Shown: in pieces, positions 35,469 to 44,292 of the stretch | Layout of the letters: each line of letters starts with the position of its first letter | Position numbering within the stretch: position 1 is the stretch's first letter | Origin: Maribacter aquivivus | GTDB lineage: Bacteria > Bacteroidota > Bacteroidia > Flavobacteriales > Flavobacteriaceae | Reading direction: 5' to 3' | DNA: 64,000 nt | Assembly: GCF_900142175.1 (NCBI RefSeq) | Contig: NZ_FQZX01000002.1 | Coordinates: 787,317-851,316, forward strand | Translations under genes and position numbers: made by a program | Notes under the pieces: generated by a model | The model's database searches: none | What the model was told of the DNA's origin: nothing | The model's input: only the letters and a program-made list of their open reading frames with translations

Positions 35469-36830
35469 TTAAACGGTCATTGAAAAAATCTTGGTGTCTG
35501 GTGCCTTTTTCTGCAATGGCAAATCAAAAGCCATACATACATTTCTAACATACGGTCTACCCTTTTCAGTAATTTGAAGACTACTTTCAGTAATGGTCAC
35601 TAAACCATCTTCTTCCATTTCTTGTAACCTATTTAGAATACTATCTATTTGTGGTAGGTGTAACTTAAATTTGCTCCAACTTGTTTTAAACTGGCACATT
35701 AAATTTAAAATATGTCTTCTTATAATTTGATCTTCTTCTGTTAAAATATGACCTCTGTATAGCGGAATTATATCATTTTCTACAAGATTTTGATACTCTT
35801 CTACATTCTTTACATTCTGTGCAAAACCGTACCAACTATCGCTTATACTCGATGCACCTAAACCAATCATTAAATTGGTATTAGAGCTAGTATAACCCAT
35901 GAAATTTCTATGAAGATTTCCATTCTCCATAGCCTTAAACAATCCGTCGCTTTCCAAAGCAAAGTGATCCATTCCTATTTCATGATATCCATAATCCAAC
36001 AGCAATTCTTTACCAACTTCATACTGCGTTCTCTTTTCATCACCCGCAGGCAAATCTGCATCATTATAACCACGTTGACCATTACCTGCCAACCATGGCA
36101 CATGTGCATAACTGTAAAAAGCAATACGATCTGGTTTTAATTCTTTAGTTTTTTCTATCGTATTAATTACATGCTCTAGCTTTTGATGTGGAAGACCAAA
36201 TATGATATCATGACTTATAGATGTATACCCTATTTCACGAGCCCACTCAGTTACATTTTTTACATTTTCAAAAGGCTGAATTCTATTAATTGCCTTCTGT
36301 ACCGTTTCATTATAATCTTGCACACCATAACTTACTCTTCTAAAGCCAACATCATACAAAGCTTGCAAATGTTCTTTAGTAGTATTATTGGGGTGTCCTT
36401 CAAAACTAAACTCGGCATCATTAGACCTTTCGGCTATTCGTAGAATACCATCTATTAAATACTTCAAGTTTTCTGGAGTAAAAAATGTTGGCGTACCACC
36501 ACCTAAGTGCAACTCTTTTATAATCGGTTTTTCATCGAACAATTCGCTATATAATTGCCATTCTTTTAAAACCGCTTTTATATAGGGCATCTCTAAATCG
36601 TGTCGTTTTGTAATACGCTTATGACATCCACAGAACGTACACATATTCTCGCAAAATGGTAAATGTATATATAGACTAATACCTGATACCGAATTACTTG
36701 CGTGAAAGCTCTTTTTTACCGACGCTTCCCACTTTTTCCCAGAAAAGGTATTAATATCCCAAAAAGGAACGGTTGGGTAGCTAGTATATCTAGGTCCTGG
36801 TACATTATACTTTTGAACAAGCGAACACAT
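35469..36830 (-). CDS. hemN: Oxygen-independent coproporphyrinogen III oxidase
   Basis: A 453-residue radical-SAM enzyme of normal HemN length. It has CENMCTFCGCH near residues 60-70 (the CxxxCxxC cluster plus the extra Cys of HemN), GGGTPTF near 112, and the C-terminal HemN domain. It decarboxylates coproporphyrinogen III without oxygen, giving heme for the cytochromes encoded around it. Its promoter carries an FNR-type site, fitting anaerobic use. Confidence 0.95.
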   Translation of the reverse strand: MCSLVQKYNVPGPRYTSYPTVPFWDINTFSGKKWEASVKKSFHASNSVSGISLYIHLPFCENMCTFCGCHKRITKRHDLEMPYIKAVLKEWQLYSELFDEKPIIKELHLGGGTPTFFTPENLKYLIDGILRIAERSNDAEFSFEGHPNNTTKEHLQALYDVGFRRVSYGVQDYNETVQKAINRIQPFENVKNVTEWAREIGYTSISHDIIFGLPHQKLEHVINTIEKTKELKPDRIAFYSYAHVPWLAGNGQRGYNDADLPAGDEKRTQYEVGKELLLDYGYHEIGMDHFALESDGLFKAMENGNLHRNFMGYTSSNTNLMIGLGASSISDSWYGFAQNVKNVEEYQNLVENDIIPLYRGHILTEEDQIIRRHILNLMCQFKTSWSKFKLHLPQIDSILNRLQEMEEDGLVTITESSLQITEKGRPYVRNVCMAFDLPLQKKAPDTKIFSMTV

Positions 36831-36848
36831 AAACTTCTTATTTAGTCA

Positions 36849-36891
36849 CAAACTTACATGTCTAAGTCAGCATATAATATGATTTATATCA
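36849..36891 (-). promoter_or_regulatory. FNR-type promoter of hemN
   Basis: TGATTTATATCA (36880-36891) lies 23 bp from TAAGTTTG on the minus strand (36856-36849), a perfect -7 box 19 bp before the start codon. Confidence 0.85.
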
Positions 36892-36953
36892 GTTCATAGA
36901 ACAATGAAAAAAAATAACTTCCCCAAAAATTACATTACAAATAGTTGTTTTAT

Positions 36954-36997
36954 GTAACCTATGTTACCAATGAAATTATAGGGATCTAATAATTTTG
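36954..36997 (+). promoter_or_regulatory. GTAAC-type site and promoter of DUF983/crp-fnr genes
   Basis: GTAACCTATGTTAC (36954-36967) lies 22 bp before TAATTTTG (36990-36997). The first gene starts 16 bp later. The operon carries the proposed cognate regulator, so this would be autoregulation. Confidence 0.85.
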
Positions 36998-37013
36998 ATT
37001 AAAATTTATACCC

Positions 37014-37403
37014 ATGTTACCAAAAGGTTCCAAATTATACAGTATTATCTTTTTGAAATGCCCTAGATGTCATAAAGGTGAATTCTTTGAGGCAAATCCT
37101 TATAAATTAAGTAACTTCAATAAGGTAAAAGAACGTTGCCCTAAGTGTGATTTAAAATATAGTATAGAACCTAGTTTTTATACGGGATCCATGTATGTTT
37201 CTTACGCTGTAGGTATTGCAGTTGCAGTTGCTGCGTATGTGTTAACATTGTTATTTGGACTTCAGCTTTCTATAGGTGCTTTATTTATTGTTATCGTTGC
37301 ATCGCTTGTTTTAACAATGCCATGGATAGCAGCAGTATCTAAATCTATTTGGGCGAATATATTTTTTAAATTTGATAAAGAAATAGCACAGAAAATTAAT
37401 TAG
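37014..37403 (+). CDS. DUF983 membrane protein with zinc-ribbon
   Basis: A 129-residue protein with two CxxC pairs (CPRC near 16 and CPKC near 42), forming a probable zinc ribbon, followed by two membrane helices (about 60-82 and 88-108). This is the DUF983 family. Its role is not established; it often lies near respiratory genes. It is 6 bp upstream of the crp/fnr gene and shares its promoter. Confidence 0.85.
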   Translation: MLPKGSKLYSIIFLKCPRCHKGEFFEANPYKLSNFNKVKERCPKCDLKYSIEPSFYTGSMYVSYAVGIAVAVAAYVLTLLFGLQLSIGALFIVIVASLVLTMPWIAAVSKSIWANIFFKFDKEIAQKIN

Positions 37404-37409
37404 CCAAGA

Positions 37410-38042
37410 ATGATTCAAGACTTAAAGGAAGAATATGGAGATATTTTTGAAGAAGAGCTCATCAATGAAATTGTACAGGTAGGTACTTTTAAAGAAGTAC
37501 CCGAAGGTTATAAATTCATGGAAATCGGTGACTACATTAGAGGTATGCCTTTATTAATATCTGGAGTCATTAAAATTTTACGGGAAGATGAAGATGGCGA
37601 TGAACTATTACTTTACTATCTAGAAAAAGGTGACACCTGCTCTATGACCATGGCGTGCTGCATGGGCGACAAAAAAAGTGAGATTAGAGCCATTGCAGAA
37701 ACAGATGCCAAACTTATTATGGTACCTATTCAGAAAATGGAAGAATGGACCGGCAAATATAAATCTTGGAGAAACTTCGTATTCAATAGTTATCATGTTA
37801 GATTAAATGAACTTTTAAGTACTTTAGATAATATCGCTTTTCAAAAGATGGATGAACGCCTAATAGGCTATTTAAAAGAAAAAGCTAGGGTAACAAAAGA
37901 CAATATAATTCATAGTACCCATCAAGATATTGCTTACGACCTACATAGTTCTAGAGTTGTAATTTCTAGACTTTTAAAGAAGCTTGAAGAAATGGGCAAG
38001 ATTAAACTTCACCGTAATTATTTAGAAATATTAGATTTATAA
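37410..38042 (+). CDS. Crp/Fnr-family regulator with cysteine motif (second regulator)
   Basis: A 210-residue Crp/Fnr protein. The beta-roll carries a cysteine group at residues 77, 83 and 84 (TCSMTMACCMGDKKSE), and the HTH lies at about 165-200. In the recognition helix the residue corresponding to FNR Val208 is Arg and that corresponding to Glu209 is Val, with the later Ser and Arg kept. This predicts recognition of G-T-A-A instead of T-G-A, as found in the GTAAC-N4-GTTAC sites upstream of itself and about ten nearby operons. The cysteines make a thiol, persulfide or redox signal plausible. The target assignment is inference from sequence. Confidence 0.88.
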   Translation: MIQDLKEEYGDIFEEELINEIVQVGTFKEVPEGYKFMEIGDYIRGMPLLISGVIKILREDEDGDELLLYYLEKGDTCSMTMACCMGDKKSEIRAIAETDAKLIMVPIQKMEEWTGKYKSWRNFVFNSYHVRLNELLSTLDNIAFQKMDERLIGYLKEKARVTKDNIIHSTHQDIAYDLHSSRVVISRLLKKLEEMGKIKLHRNYLEILDL

Positions 38043-38049
38043 TACCTCT

Positions 38050-38093
38050 GTAACCAATGTTACTGCGCAGGTTTTTGCACCGTTCTACTTTTG
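38050..38093 (+). promoter_or_regulatory. GTAAC-type site and promoter of the TSUP gene
   Basis: GTAACCAATGTTAC (38050-38063) lies 22 bp before TACTTTTG (38086-38093). The gene starts 18 bp later. Confidence 0.85.
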
Positions 38094-38111
38094 TGATATC
38101 AAATACATCAC

Positions 38112-38909
38112 ATGGAAATTTTGCAAATTATTGGTTATATCAGCGCCTTAATAATTGGTATATCATTAGGTCTCATTGGCGGAGGTGGCTCTATTTTAGC
38201 AGTACCCGTATTGGCATATCTTTTTTCAATTAACGAAAAAGCTGCAACCGCCTATTCTCTTTTTATTGTGGGTGCAAGTGCTCTTGTCGGGGGTTGGCAA
38301 CAACATCTTAAAGGATATGTAGATTGGCGTACCGCCGTTGTATTTGGTATACCAGCAATTATAGGTGTTACGCTTGTTAGACATTATGTAGTGCCAGCTA
38401 TGCCAGATGTTTTATTTCAAATTGAACACTTTCAATTTACACGTAGAATGGCCATGTTCGGGCTGTTCGCTATTTTGATGATTCCTGCAGCATATTCTAT
38501 GCTTAAAAAAGAAAAAAATGTTCTAACAGGTGGTGAAGTTTCTTATAACTATCCATTAATAGTATTAGAAGGGTTACTTGTTGGTAGTATAACAGGATTG
38601 ATTGGCGCCGGTGGCGGATTTTTAATCATTCCTGCATTGGTCATTTTGGCGAATGTTGAAATGAAAGTTGCCGTAGGCACCTCTTTAATTATAATTGCCA
38701 TTAAATCTTTAATGGGTTTCTTTTTGGGCGATGCCATGACCATGACCATCGATTGGAAGTTTCTTGCCATTTTTACATCGCTATCTTTTGTTGGCATTTT
38801 TATAGGTAGTTATCTCAGCAACTTCATAGATGGTAAAAAACTGAAGCAAGGTTTCGGCTATTTTATACTTGTTATGGCCGCCTTTATTTTCTATATGGAA
38901 TTCTTTTAA
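38112..38909 (+). CDS. TSUP-family sulfur-anion exporter (TauE/SafE)
   Basis: A 265-residue protein of about eight membrane helices with the paired GGGGS (residues 22-26) and GAGGGF motifs of the TSUP family. These proteins move sulfite, sulfonates or thiosulfate across the inner membrane. Its neighbours, two persulfide-dioxygenase-like proteins that make sulfite, suggest it exports the product. It has its own regulator site. Confidence 0.88.
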   Translation: MEILQIIGYISALIIGISLGLIGGGGSILAVPVLAYLFSINEKAATAYSLFIVGASALVGGWQQHLKGYVDWRTAVVFGIPAIIGVTLVRHYVVPAMPDVLFQIEHFQFTRRMAMFGLFAILMIPAAYSMLKKEKNVLTGGEVSYNYPLIVLEGLLVGSITGLIGAGGGFLIIPALVILANVEMKVAVGTSLIIIAIKSLMGFFLGDAMTMTIDWKFLAIFTSLSFVGIFIGSYLSNFIDGKKLKQGFGYFILVMAAFIFYMEFF

Positions 38910-38923
38910 AAAATTTCGCTTAT

Positions 38924-38967
38924 GTGACTAATGTCACTGTACACGTCTTATATAAGGGGTAATTTTA
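38924..38967 (+). promoter_or_regulatory. Hybrid GTGAC-type site and promoter of the first MBL-rhodanese gene
   Basis: GTGACTAATGTCAC (38924-38937) fits both the TGA-N6-TCA and the G-T-x-A-C pattern. TAATTTTA (38960-38967) follows at 22 bp. Confidence 0.8.
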
Positions 38968-38992
38968 TAGTATTAATCAAACAAATAAGAAC

Positions 38993-40408
38993 ATGAAAGT
39001 AGAACAAATTTATACCGGATGTTTGGCACACGCTGCCTATTATATAGAAAGTAATGGTGAAGCTGCAGTATTTGATCCGTTACGTGAAGTACAACCATAC
39101 ATTGATCGCGCAAAGAAAGATAATGCTAAAATCAAATATGTTTTTGAAACTCATTTTCATGCCGACTTTGTTAGTGGTCATTTAGATTTACAGAAAAAAG
39201 CTAATGCCGAAATTGTATTTGGTCCTGGTGCAAAACCAGCTTATGAGGCAACTATAGCAAAAGACAATCAAATTTTTGAAGTTGGCGATTATAAGGTAAA
39301 GGTCATTCACACTCCCGGTCATACCATGGAAAGTACTACTTATCTCTTAATTGATGAGAATGGAAAAGAGCATGGCATTATTACCGGAGATACCTTATTT
39401 ATTGGTGATGTTGGTAGACCTGATCTAGCGCAACATGTAGTGGCAGATTTGACTGAAGAAAAATTAGCAGGACATTTATATGATTCTCTTAGAAATAGAA
39501 TTATGCCTTTAAGTGATGATTTAATAGTATATCCAAATCATGGTGCAGGATCTGCTTGTGGTAAAATGATGAGTAAGGAAACTACAGATACCCTAGGTCA
39601 TCAAAAGAAGGTCAACTATGCTCTAAGACCAGACATGAGTAAAGAGGAATTTATAAAAGAACTCTTAACCGGACTCACAGCTCCTCCAGGTTATTTTCCT
39701 AAAAATGTTTTGATGAACATTCAAGGGTATGAAAGTTTAGATAAGATAATGGACCGTGCCACTACCCCATACACTCCAGAGGCTTTTGAGGCTGTTGCCA
39801 ATGAAACCGGGGCACTAGTATTAGACACTAGAAATGCAGATGATTTTGCAAAAGGGTTTATTCCTAATAGCATCAATATTGGACTAGAAGGTAGTTTTGC
39901 CCAATGGGTAGGTGAAATGATACCAGATATAAAACAAGAGATACTACTAGTTACTTATAAAGATAAAGAAGAGGAAGCTATTACAAGATTGGCACGTGTT
40001 GGTTATGATAATACGGTAGGCTTTTTAAAAGGTGGGTTTGATTCTTGGAAAGAAGCTAAAAAGGATAACGAAACAAGTGATAGAATCGATAGTAAGGAAT
40101 TGGAAGCATTATACGCTACTAAAAAACCATTTATCATTGATGTTAGAAAAAAGAGTGAATTTGATTCTGAACATGTGGTAGGCGCCATCAATGTTCCTTT
40201 AAATGAAATCAATCAGCATCTATCTCAATTCCCTAAAGACAAGCCTTTTGTTTTACATTGTGCCGGTGGTTATAGAAGTATGATCGCAGCTTCTATTTTA
40301 AAGCAAAGAGGATGGCAAGATTTCACAGATGTTAGAGGCGGTTTTGAAGCTATTTCAAAAACAACACTACCTAAAACAGCATACGTTTGCCCATCAACAC
40401 TATTGTAA
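38993..40408 (+). CDS. Persulfide dioxygenase-like MBL protein with two rhodanese domains (copy 1)
   Basis: A 471-residue protein. Residues 1 to about 250 are an ETHE1-like metallo-beta-lactamase domain with HFHADFVSGH near 54-63 and TPGHTMES near 105, the iron site of persulfide dioxygenases. A first rhodanese domain (about 260-355) lacks the active cysteine (LLVTYKDKEE at the active loop). A second (about 365-460) has HCAGGYRS with C423. The enzyme should oxidise glutathione or protein persulfide to sulfite and shift sulfur between carriers. A second copy follows immediately. Confidence 0.9.
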   Translation: MKVEQIYTGCLAHAAYYIESNGEAAVFDPLREVQPYIDRAKKDNAKIKYVFETHFHADFVSGHLDLQKKANAEIVFGPGAKPAYEATIAKDNQIFEVGDYKVKVIHTPGHTMESTTYLLIDENGKEHGIITGDTLFIGDVGRPDLAQHVVADLTEEKLAGHLYDSLRNRIMPLSDDLIVYPNHGAGSACGKMMSKETTDTLGHQKKVNYALRPDMSKEEFIKELLTGLTAPPGYFPKNVLMNIQGYESLDKIMDRATTPYTPEAFEAVANETGALVLDTRNADDFAKGFIPNSINIGLEGSFAQWVGEMIPDIKQEILLVTYKDKEEEAITRLARVGYDNTVGFLKGGFDSWKEAKKDNETSDRIDSKELEALYATKKPFIIDVRKKSEFDSEHVVGAINVPLNEINQHLSQFPKDKPFVLHCAGGYRSMIAASILKQRGWQDFTDVRGGFEAISKTTLPKTAYVCPSTLL

Positions 40409-40421
40409 TTTTTAATACTTA

Positions 40422-40450
40422 AGACAGCGCTGATTATTCAGGGCTGTTTT
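40422..40450 (+). terminator. Terminator after MBL-rhodanese copy 1
   Basis: ACAGC-x-CTGA pairs with TCAG-x-GCTGT around a short loop, then TTTT. It lies about 15 bp after the stop codon. Confidence 0.7.
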
Positions 40451-40464
40451 ACTTTAATAGCTAT

Positions 40465-40508
40465 GTAACCTAAGTTACTGTGTAATCCTTTTTACAAATG
40501 TAATTTTG
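40465..40508 (+). promoter_or_regulatory. GTAAC-type site and promoter of MBL-rhodanese copy 2
   Basis: GTAACCTAAGTTAC (40465-40478) lies 22 bp before a perfect TAATTTTG (40501-40508). Confidence 0.87.
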
Positions 40509-40530
40509 TCTCAATAATAAATATGAACTT

Positions 40531-41940
40531 ATGAAAGTAGAACAAATATATACTGGTTGTCTTGCGCAAGGTGCTTATTACATTGAAAGCAATGGAGAAG
40601 TCGCCATTATTGATCCTCTACGAGAAGTACAGCCTTATATAAAGAAAGCTGCGGCAGATAATGCTAAAATCAAATATATTTTTGAAACTCATTTTCATGC
40701 CGATTTTGTTAGTGGTCATGTAACCTTGGCTAAAGAAACTGGTGCTGATATTATATACGGACCAAAAGCGAATCCGTCTTTCGAGGCTATAATCGCAAAA
40801 GATAATCAAGAGTTTAAATTAGGTGATATTACTATTACGGCATTACATACTCCTGGTCATACAATGGAAAGTACCACATATTTACTAAGAGATGCCAATG
40901 GTAAAGACTATGCTATATTTAGCGGAGACACTTTATTTTTAGGTGATGTGGGCAGACCTGATCTTGCTCAGAAAATGGGCGAATTAACAGAGCGTGACCT
41001 AGCTGGATTCTTATTTGACAGTTTACGTGAAAAAATTATGCCTTTAGCAGATGACGTCATCGTCTATCCCGCTCATGGTGCCGGTTCTGCATGTGGTAAG
41101 AATATGATGAAAGAAACAGTAGATACCTTGGGCAACCAAAAGAAAATGAATTATGCCTTACGTACAGATATGACGAAAGAAGAGTTCATTGATGAAGTGA
41201 TCGATGGTTTACTACCACCACCTCAATACTTCCCCTTAAATGTAAAGTTAAATAAAGAGGGCTATGAAGACATAAAAGAAGTCTTGGAACGTGGTACAAG
41301 AGCACTTTCCCCAAAGGCTTTTGAAGCTGCAGCAAATGAAACCGGTGCCATAGTTTTAGATGTACGCCATCAAGATGATTTTGCCAAAGGTCATATACCG
41401 CGTTCTATTTTTATTGGATTAGATGGTAGTTTTGCTCCTTGGGTAGGTGCCTTAATCGCCGATGTTAAACAGCCTATTTTATTGGTTACCCCTGTTGGTA
41501 TGGAAGAGGAAGCAGTAACTCGATTATCTAGAGTTGGTTTTGATGGTACGCTAGGATATTTAGAAGGCGGATTCGATGCTTGGAAAAAAGCTGCGATGGA
41601 GTATGATACCGTTAGCCAAGTTGATGCCAAAAAGCTTAAAGAAGTTCTTGAAACTGAAAAAGCACCTGTATTTGATGTGCGTAAAGAATCTGAATTTTTA
41701 TCTGAACATGTTTTAGATGCAAAAAATACGCCGTTAGATTTTCTAAATGATCATTTAGCAGAATTTCCAGAAAAAAAACAGTTTTATGTACACTGTGCCG
41801 GTGGTTACAGAAGTATGATTGCGGCATCAATTTTAAAAAGTAGAGGTGTTCATAACCTTATAGATGTAAAAGTAGGATTTAAAGCTATAAAAGAAGCTGG
41901 TATTCCAGTCTCTGAATTTGTTTGTCCAACTACATTATAG
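40531..41940 (+). CDS. Persulfide dioxygenase-like MBL protein with two rhodanese domains (copy 2)
   Basis: A 469-residue paralogue of the preceding gene, with the same start (MKVEQIYTGCLA) and layout: HFHADFVSGH iron site, a cysteine-free first rhodanese (LLVTPVGMEEE at the loop) and an active second rhodanese (HCAGGYRS, C422). Differences are spread along the whole length, so the duplication is not recent. Each copy keeps its own regulator site, which suggests distinct substrates or conditions. It probably oxidises persulfides to sulfite. Confidence 0.9.
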   Translation: MKVEQIYTGCLAQGAYYIESNGEVAIIDPLREVQPYIKKAAADNAKIKYIFETHFHADFVSGHVTLAKETGADIIYGPKANPSFEAIIAKDNQEFKLGDITITALHTPGHTMESTTYLLRDANGKDYAIFSGDTLFLGDVGRPDLAQKMGELTERDLAGFLFDSLREKIMPLADDVIVYPAHGAGSACGKNMMKETVDTLGNQKKMNYALRTDMTKEEFIDEVIDGLLPPPQYFPLNVKLNKEGYEDIKEVLERGTRALSPKAFEAAANETGAIVLDVRHQDDFAKGHIPRSIFIGLDGSFAPWVGALIADVKQPILLVTPVGMEEEAVTRLSRVGFDGTLGYLEGGFDAWKKAAMEYDTVSQVDAKKLKEVLETEKAPVFDVRKESEFLSEHVLDAKNTPLDFLNDHLAEFPEKKQFYVHCAGGYRSMIAASILKSRGVHNLIDVKVGFKAIKEAGIPVSEFVCPTTL

Positions 41941-42028
41941 ATAACATATTCAATAGACTTTATAGTCTTTATCAGCATGAAAATTGGTTTAGTTTTTGAA
42001 TTTGCCCAACGGCAATTCAGTTGATGTT

Positions 42029-42067
42029 AAGAGGAGTATTTTTCAAGAAAAAACTCCTCTTTTTTTT
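42029..42067 (+). terminator. Terminator after MBL-rhodanese copy 2
   Basis: An AGAGGAGT..ACTCCTCT stem (42030-42037 with 42053-42060) with an inner A/T helix, followed by seven T residues. Confidence 0.88.
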
Positions 42068-42085
42068 AGTTTATTTCATCGTTAT

Positions 42086-42129
42086 GTAACTAGAGTTACT
42101 GTAGCTATTATACTGTAAGCGTAACTTTA
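42086..42129 (+). promoter_or_regulatory. GTAAC-type site and promoter of the peroxiredoxin gene
   Basis: GTAACTAGAGTTAC (42086-42099) lies 22 bp before TAACTTTA (42122-42129). Confidence 0.83.
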
Positions 42130-42146
42130 ATTAAAATTAAAAGAAC

Positions 42147-42809
42147 ATGGAAACAATACAAAATAATGAAATAATCAGCATGCCAAGAATTGGAGATATT
42201 GCTCCAGATTTTGAAGCGGTAACAACTAAAGGAAAAATAAAATTATCTGAATTTGCAAAAGATAAGTGGATCGTAATGTTCTCACATCCTGCAGATTTCA
42301 CTCCGGTTTGTACTACTGAAATGAGTGGATTTGCCGTACGTAAACCAGAGTTTGACGCTCTTAATACAGAATTATTAGGTTTAAGTATAGATAGTGTACA
42401 TGCGCATTTAGGTTGGGTACAGAACGTACGTGAAAACACAGGTGTCTATTTTGATTTTCCCATCATAGCAGATTTAGATATGAAGGTTTCTAAAAAATAC
42501 GGAATGCTTCAGCCTAACGAAAGTGAAACTGCTGCAGTACGTGCCGTTTTTTTTATTGACCCAAAGAAAAAAATTCGACTAGTTATGTATTACCCATTAA
42601 ACGTTGGGCGTAATATGAACGAAATTCTTAGAGCCTTAGAGGCTTTACAAACGTCAGATAAATATAAAGTGGCTATGCCCTTAGATTGGAAAAAAGGAGA
42701 TAAGGTAATTGTATCTCCTCCTAAAACTTTAGATGAACTTAATGCTCGTATTGCTGATGATACTTTAGAAAAAGTTGATTGGTATTTAGCAAAAAAGAGT
42801 CTTAATTAA
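42147..42809 (+). CDS. 1-Cys (Prx6-type) peroxiredoxin
   Basis: A 220-residue peroxiredoxin. The peroxidatic cysteine C55 lies in HPADFTPVCTTEM. Length and the C-terminal dimer-forming extension (PPKTLDELNAR...) match the Prx6/AhpC-TSA long subfamily, which has no resolving cysteine. It reduces peroxides and may also act on persulfides, fitting the sulfur gene neighbours. It has its own regulator site and terminator. Confidence 0.93.
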   Translation: METIQNNEIISMPRIGDIAPDFEAVTTKGKIKLSEFAKDKWIVMFSHPADFTPVCTTEMSGFAVRKPEFDALNTELLGLSIDSVHAHLGWVQNVRENTGVYFDFPIIADLDMKVSKKYGMLQPNESETAAVRAVFFIDPKKKIRLVMYYPLNVGRNMNEILRALEALQTSDKYKVAMPLDWKKGDKVIVSPPKTLDELNARIADDTLEKVDWYLAKKSLN

Positions 42810-42830
42810 TTTTTTATTGGTTGGTTATTG

Positions 42831-42867
42831 AAAGGAACGGTCATATACCAAGACCGTTTCTTTCTAT
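42831..42867 (+). terminator. Terminator after the peroxiredoxin gene
   Basis: A stem of AAAGGAACGGTC (42831-42842) with GACCGTTTCTTT (42852-42863), one G-T wobble pair, about 22 bp after the stop codon. Confidence 0.75.
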
Positions 42868-42896
42868 TGTTGAATATTAATTTTAAATAAAATACT

Positions 42897-43241
42897 ATGT
42901 CATTTTTAAGTACACTCTTTGGTAAAAAGGAAGAAACCGCAGGTAATATCACTATACTTAACAAGAATGAATTTGCCACGCAAATTGTAGCTAACAACAT
43001 AAAACCTTTTGATGTTAGAACACCGTCTGAATATAACAGTGGTCACATTAAAAACGCTATAAACGTTGATTTTTTCAGCTCTGGGAACTTTAACGCTTAC
43101 TTTGAAAAAGTAAATAAAGAAAAACCGGTATACGTATACTGTAGATCAGGTGCAAGAAGCCAAAAAGCTGCACGTAAACTATTAAAAATGGGCTTTACAC
43201 AAGTATATGATCTTAAAGGAGGTTATAATTCTTGGAACTAA
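42897..43241 (+). CDS. Single-domain rhodanese-like sulfurtransferase
   Basis: A 114-residue protein, one rhodanese domain with FDVRTPSEYNSGHI near residue 38-50 and the active loop CRSGARS starting at C82. It can carry a persulfide sulfur from a donor such as thiosulfate. There is no signal peptide, so it is cytoplasmic. It is the first of three closely spaced genes (rhodanese, heme lipoprotein, HMA protein). Confidence 0.92.
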   Translation: MSFLSTLFGKKEETAGNITILNKNEFATQIVANNIKPFDVRTPSEYNSGHIKNAINVDFFSSGNFNAYFEKVNKEKPVYVYCRSGARSQKAARKLLKMGFTQVYDLKGGYNSWN

Positions 43242-43343
43242 AACAAAGGTAACTACAACCTTTAAATAGGTAGCTCATAGTAAGTTTATTTAATAATGAC
43301 AACTTATTTCAAAATCAATCAACACCTTTTTAATGTCTTACTT

Positions 43344-43985
43344 ATGAAAAATATTTTATTAGTGTCAATGATTGTTTTTGCAATCAGTTGTAAAGATGCT
43401 CCAAAGGTAAAACAAGAAGTTTTAGATAATTCTGACAGTACATCTTTTAGCGTTGGCACGCAAGAAATAGATACTAAAATAAACGATAGTCTACTCTTAG
43501 AAAAGGGTAAAATGTATGCGCAAAGTACCCAAAAAGTACTAGGTAAGAACCTTATGCTCAACATTCAAAAAAATGGTCCATTAGGTGCTGTAAAGTTTTG
43601 TAATGAAAAGGCATATCCTCTAACAGATAGTATGGCAATTGCTCATCATGCTAAAATTAAAAGGGTAAGTGATAAACCAAGAAATCAAAATAATAAAGCA
43701 AATAAAAAAGAGCTTGAATATATTGCGTTTTTTAAATCAAAAATTAATAATAACGAGTCTTACGAACCTATACTAACTAACGAGAATGGAATTACTAATT
43801 TCTATTCCCCTATTGTTACCAATACCATGTGCCTAAACTGCCATGGTGTACCAGAAACAAATATTGACCCAAAAGTTACCCAACTTTTAAACGATAAATA
43901 CCCATATGATAAAGCCATAGGCTATAAAGAAAATGAGGTACGAGGCATTTGGAGTATAAGTTTTAAAGACGAACAAAATAAATAA
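43344..43985 (+). CDS. DUF3365 heme lipoprotein
   Basis: From the ATG at 43344 the protein has 213 residues and a lipoprotein signal (VFAISCKDA); the in-frame ATG at 43296 would add 16 residues before that signal and is unlikely. The DUF3365 domain follows with one heme c motif CLNCH at 163-167. Related proteins are periplasmic heme sensors or electron carriers. It lies in a group with rhodanese and HMA genes, so it may take part in sulfur redox, but a direct role is not proven. Confidence 0.85.
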   Translation: MKNILLVSMIVFAISCKDAPKVKQEVLDNSDSTSFSVGTQEIDTKINDSLLLEKGKMYAQSTQKVLGKNLMLNIQKNGPLGAVKFCNEKAYPLTDSMAIAHHAKIKRVSDKPRNQNNKANKKELEYIAFFKSKINNNESYEPILTNENGITNFYSPIVTNTMCLNCHGVPETNIDPKVTQLLNDKYPYDKAIGYKENEVRGIWSISFKDEQNK

Positions 43986-43988
43986 GAT

Positions 43989-44258
43989 ATGACTTCAGTA
44001 ATTCCTATTCAAAATTTAAAATGTGGTGGTTGTGCCAAAACAATTATCACCAAATTAGAAGAGATACCTACCATAACGAATGTATCTGTATCAGTAGAAT
44101 CATCATCGGTTTCTTTTGATGCTTTAAAGCAAGAAGATATAGCTACTGCAAAAACCAAATTAAAGGCAATTGGCTACCCAAGTCTAGATCAAGAGAACTC
44201 AGTACTATCTAAAGCGAAGTCTTTCGTAAGTTGTGCTACAGGTAAACTAGCAGACTAA
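43989..44258 (+). CDS. Small HMA-domain metal-binding protein
   Basis: An 89-residue protein with one heavy-metal-associated domain. The CGGC motif near residues 12-15 matches the CxxC copper-binding loop. It likely acts as a copper chaperone in the cytoplasm. It starts 3 bp after the heme lipoprotein gene, so the two are cotranscribed. Confidence 0.88.
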   Translation: MTSVIPIQNLKCGGCAKTIITKLEEIPTITNVSVSVESSSVSFDALKQEDIATAKTKLKAIGYPSLDQENSVLSKAKSFVSCATGKLAD

Positions 44259-44292
44259 TTTTATAAATATCCAAAGAAGAAGTGATTACGAG

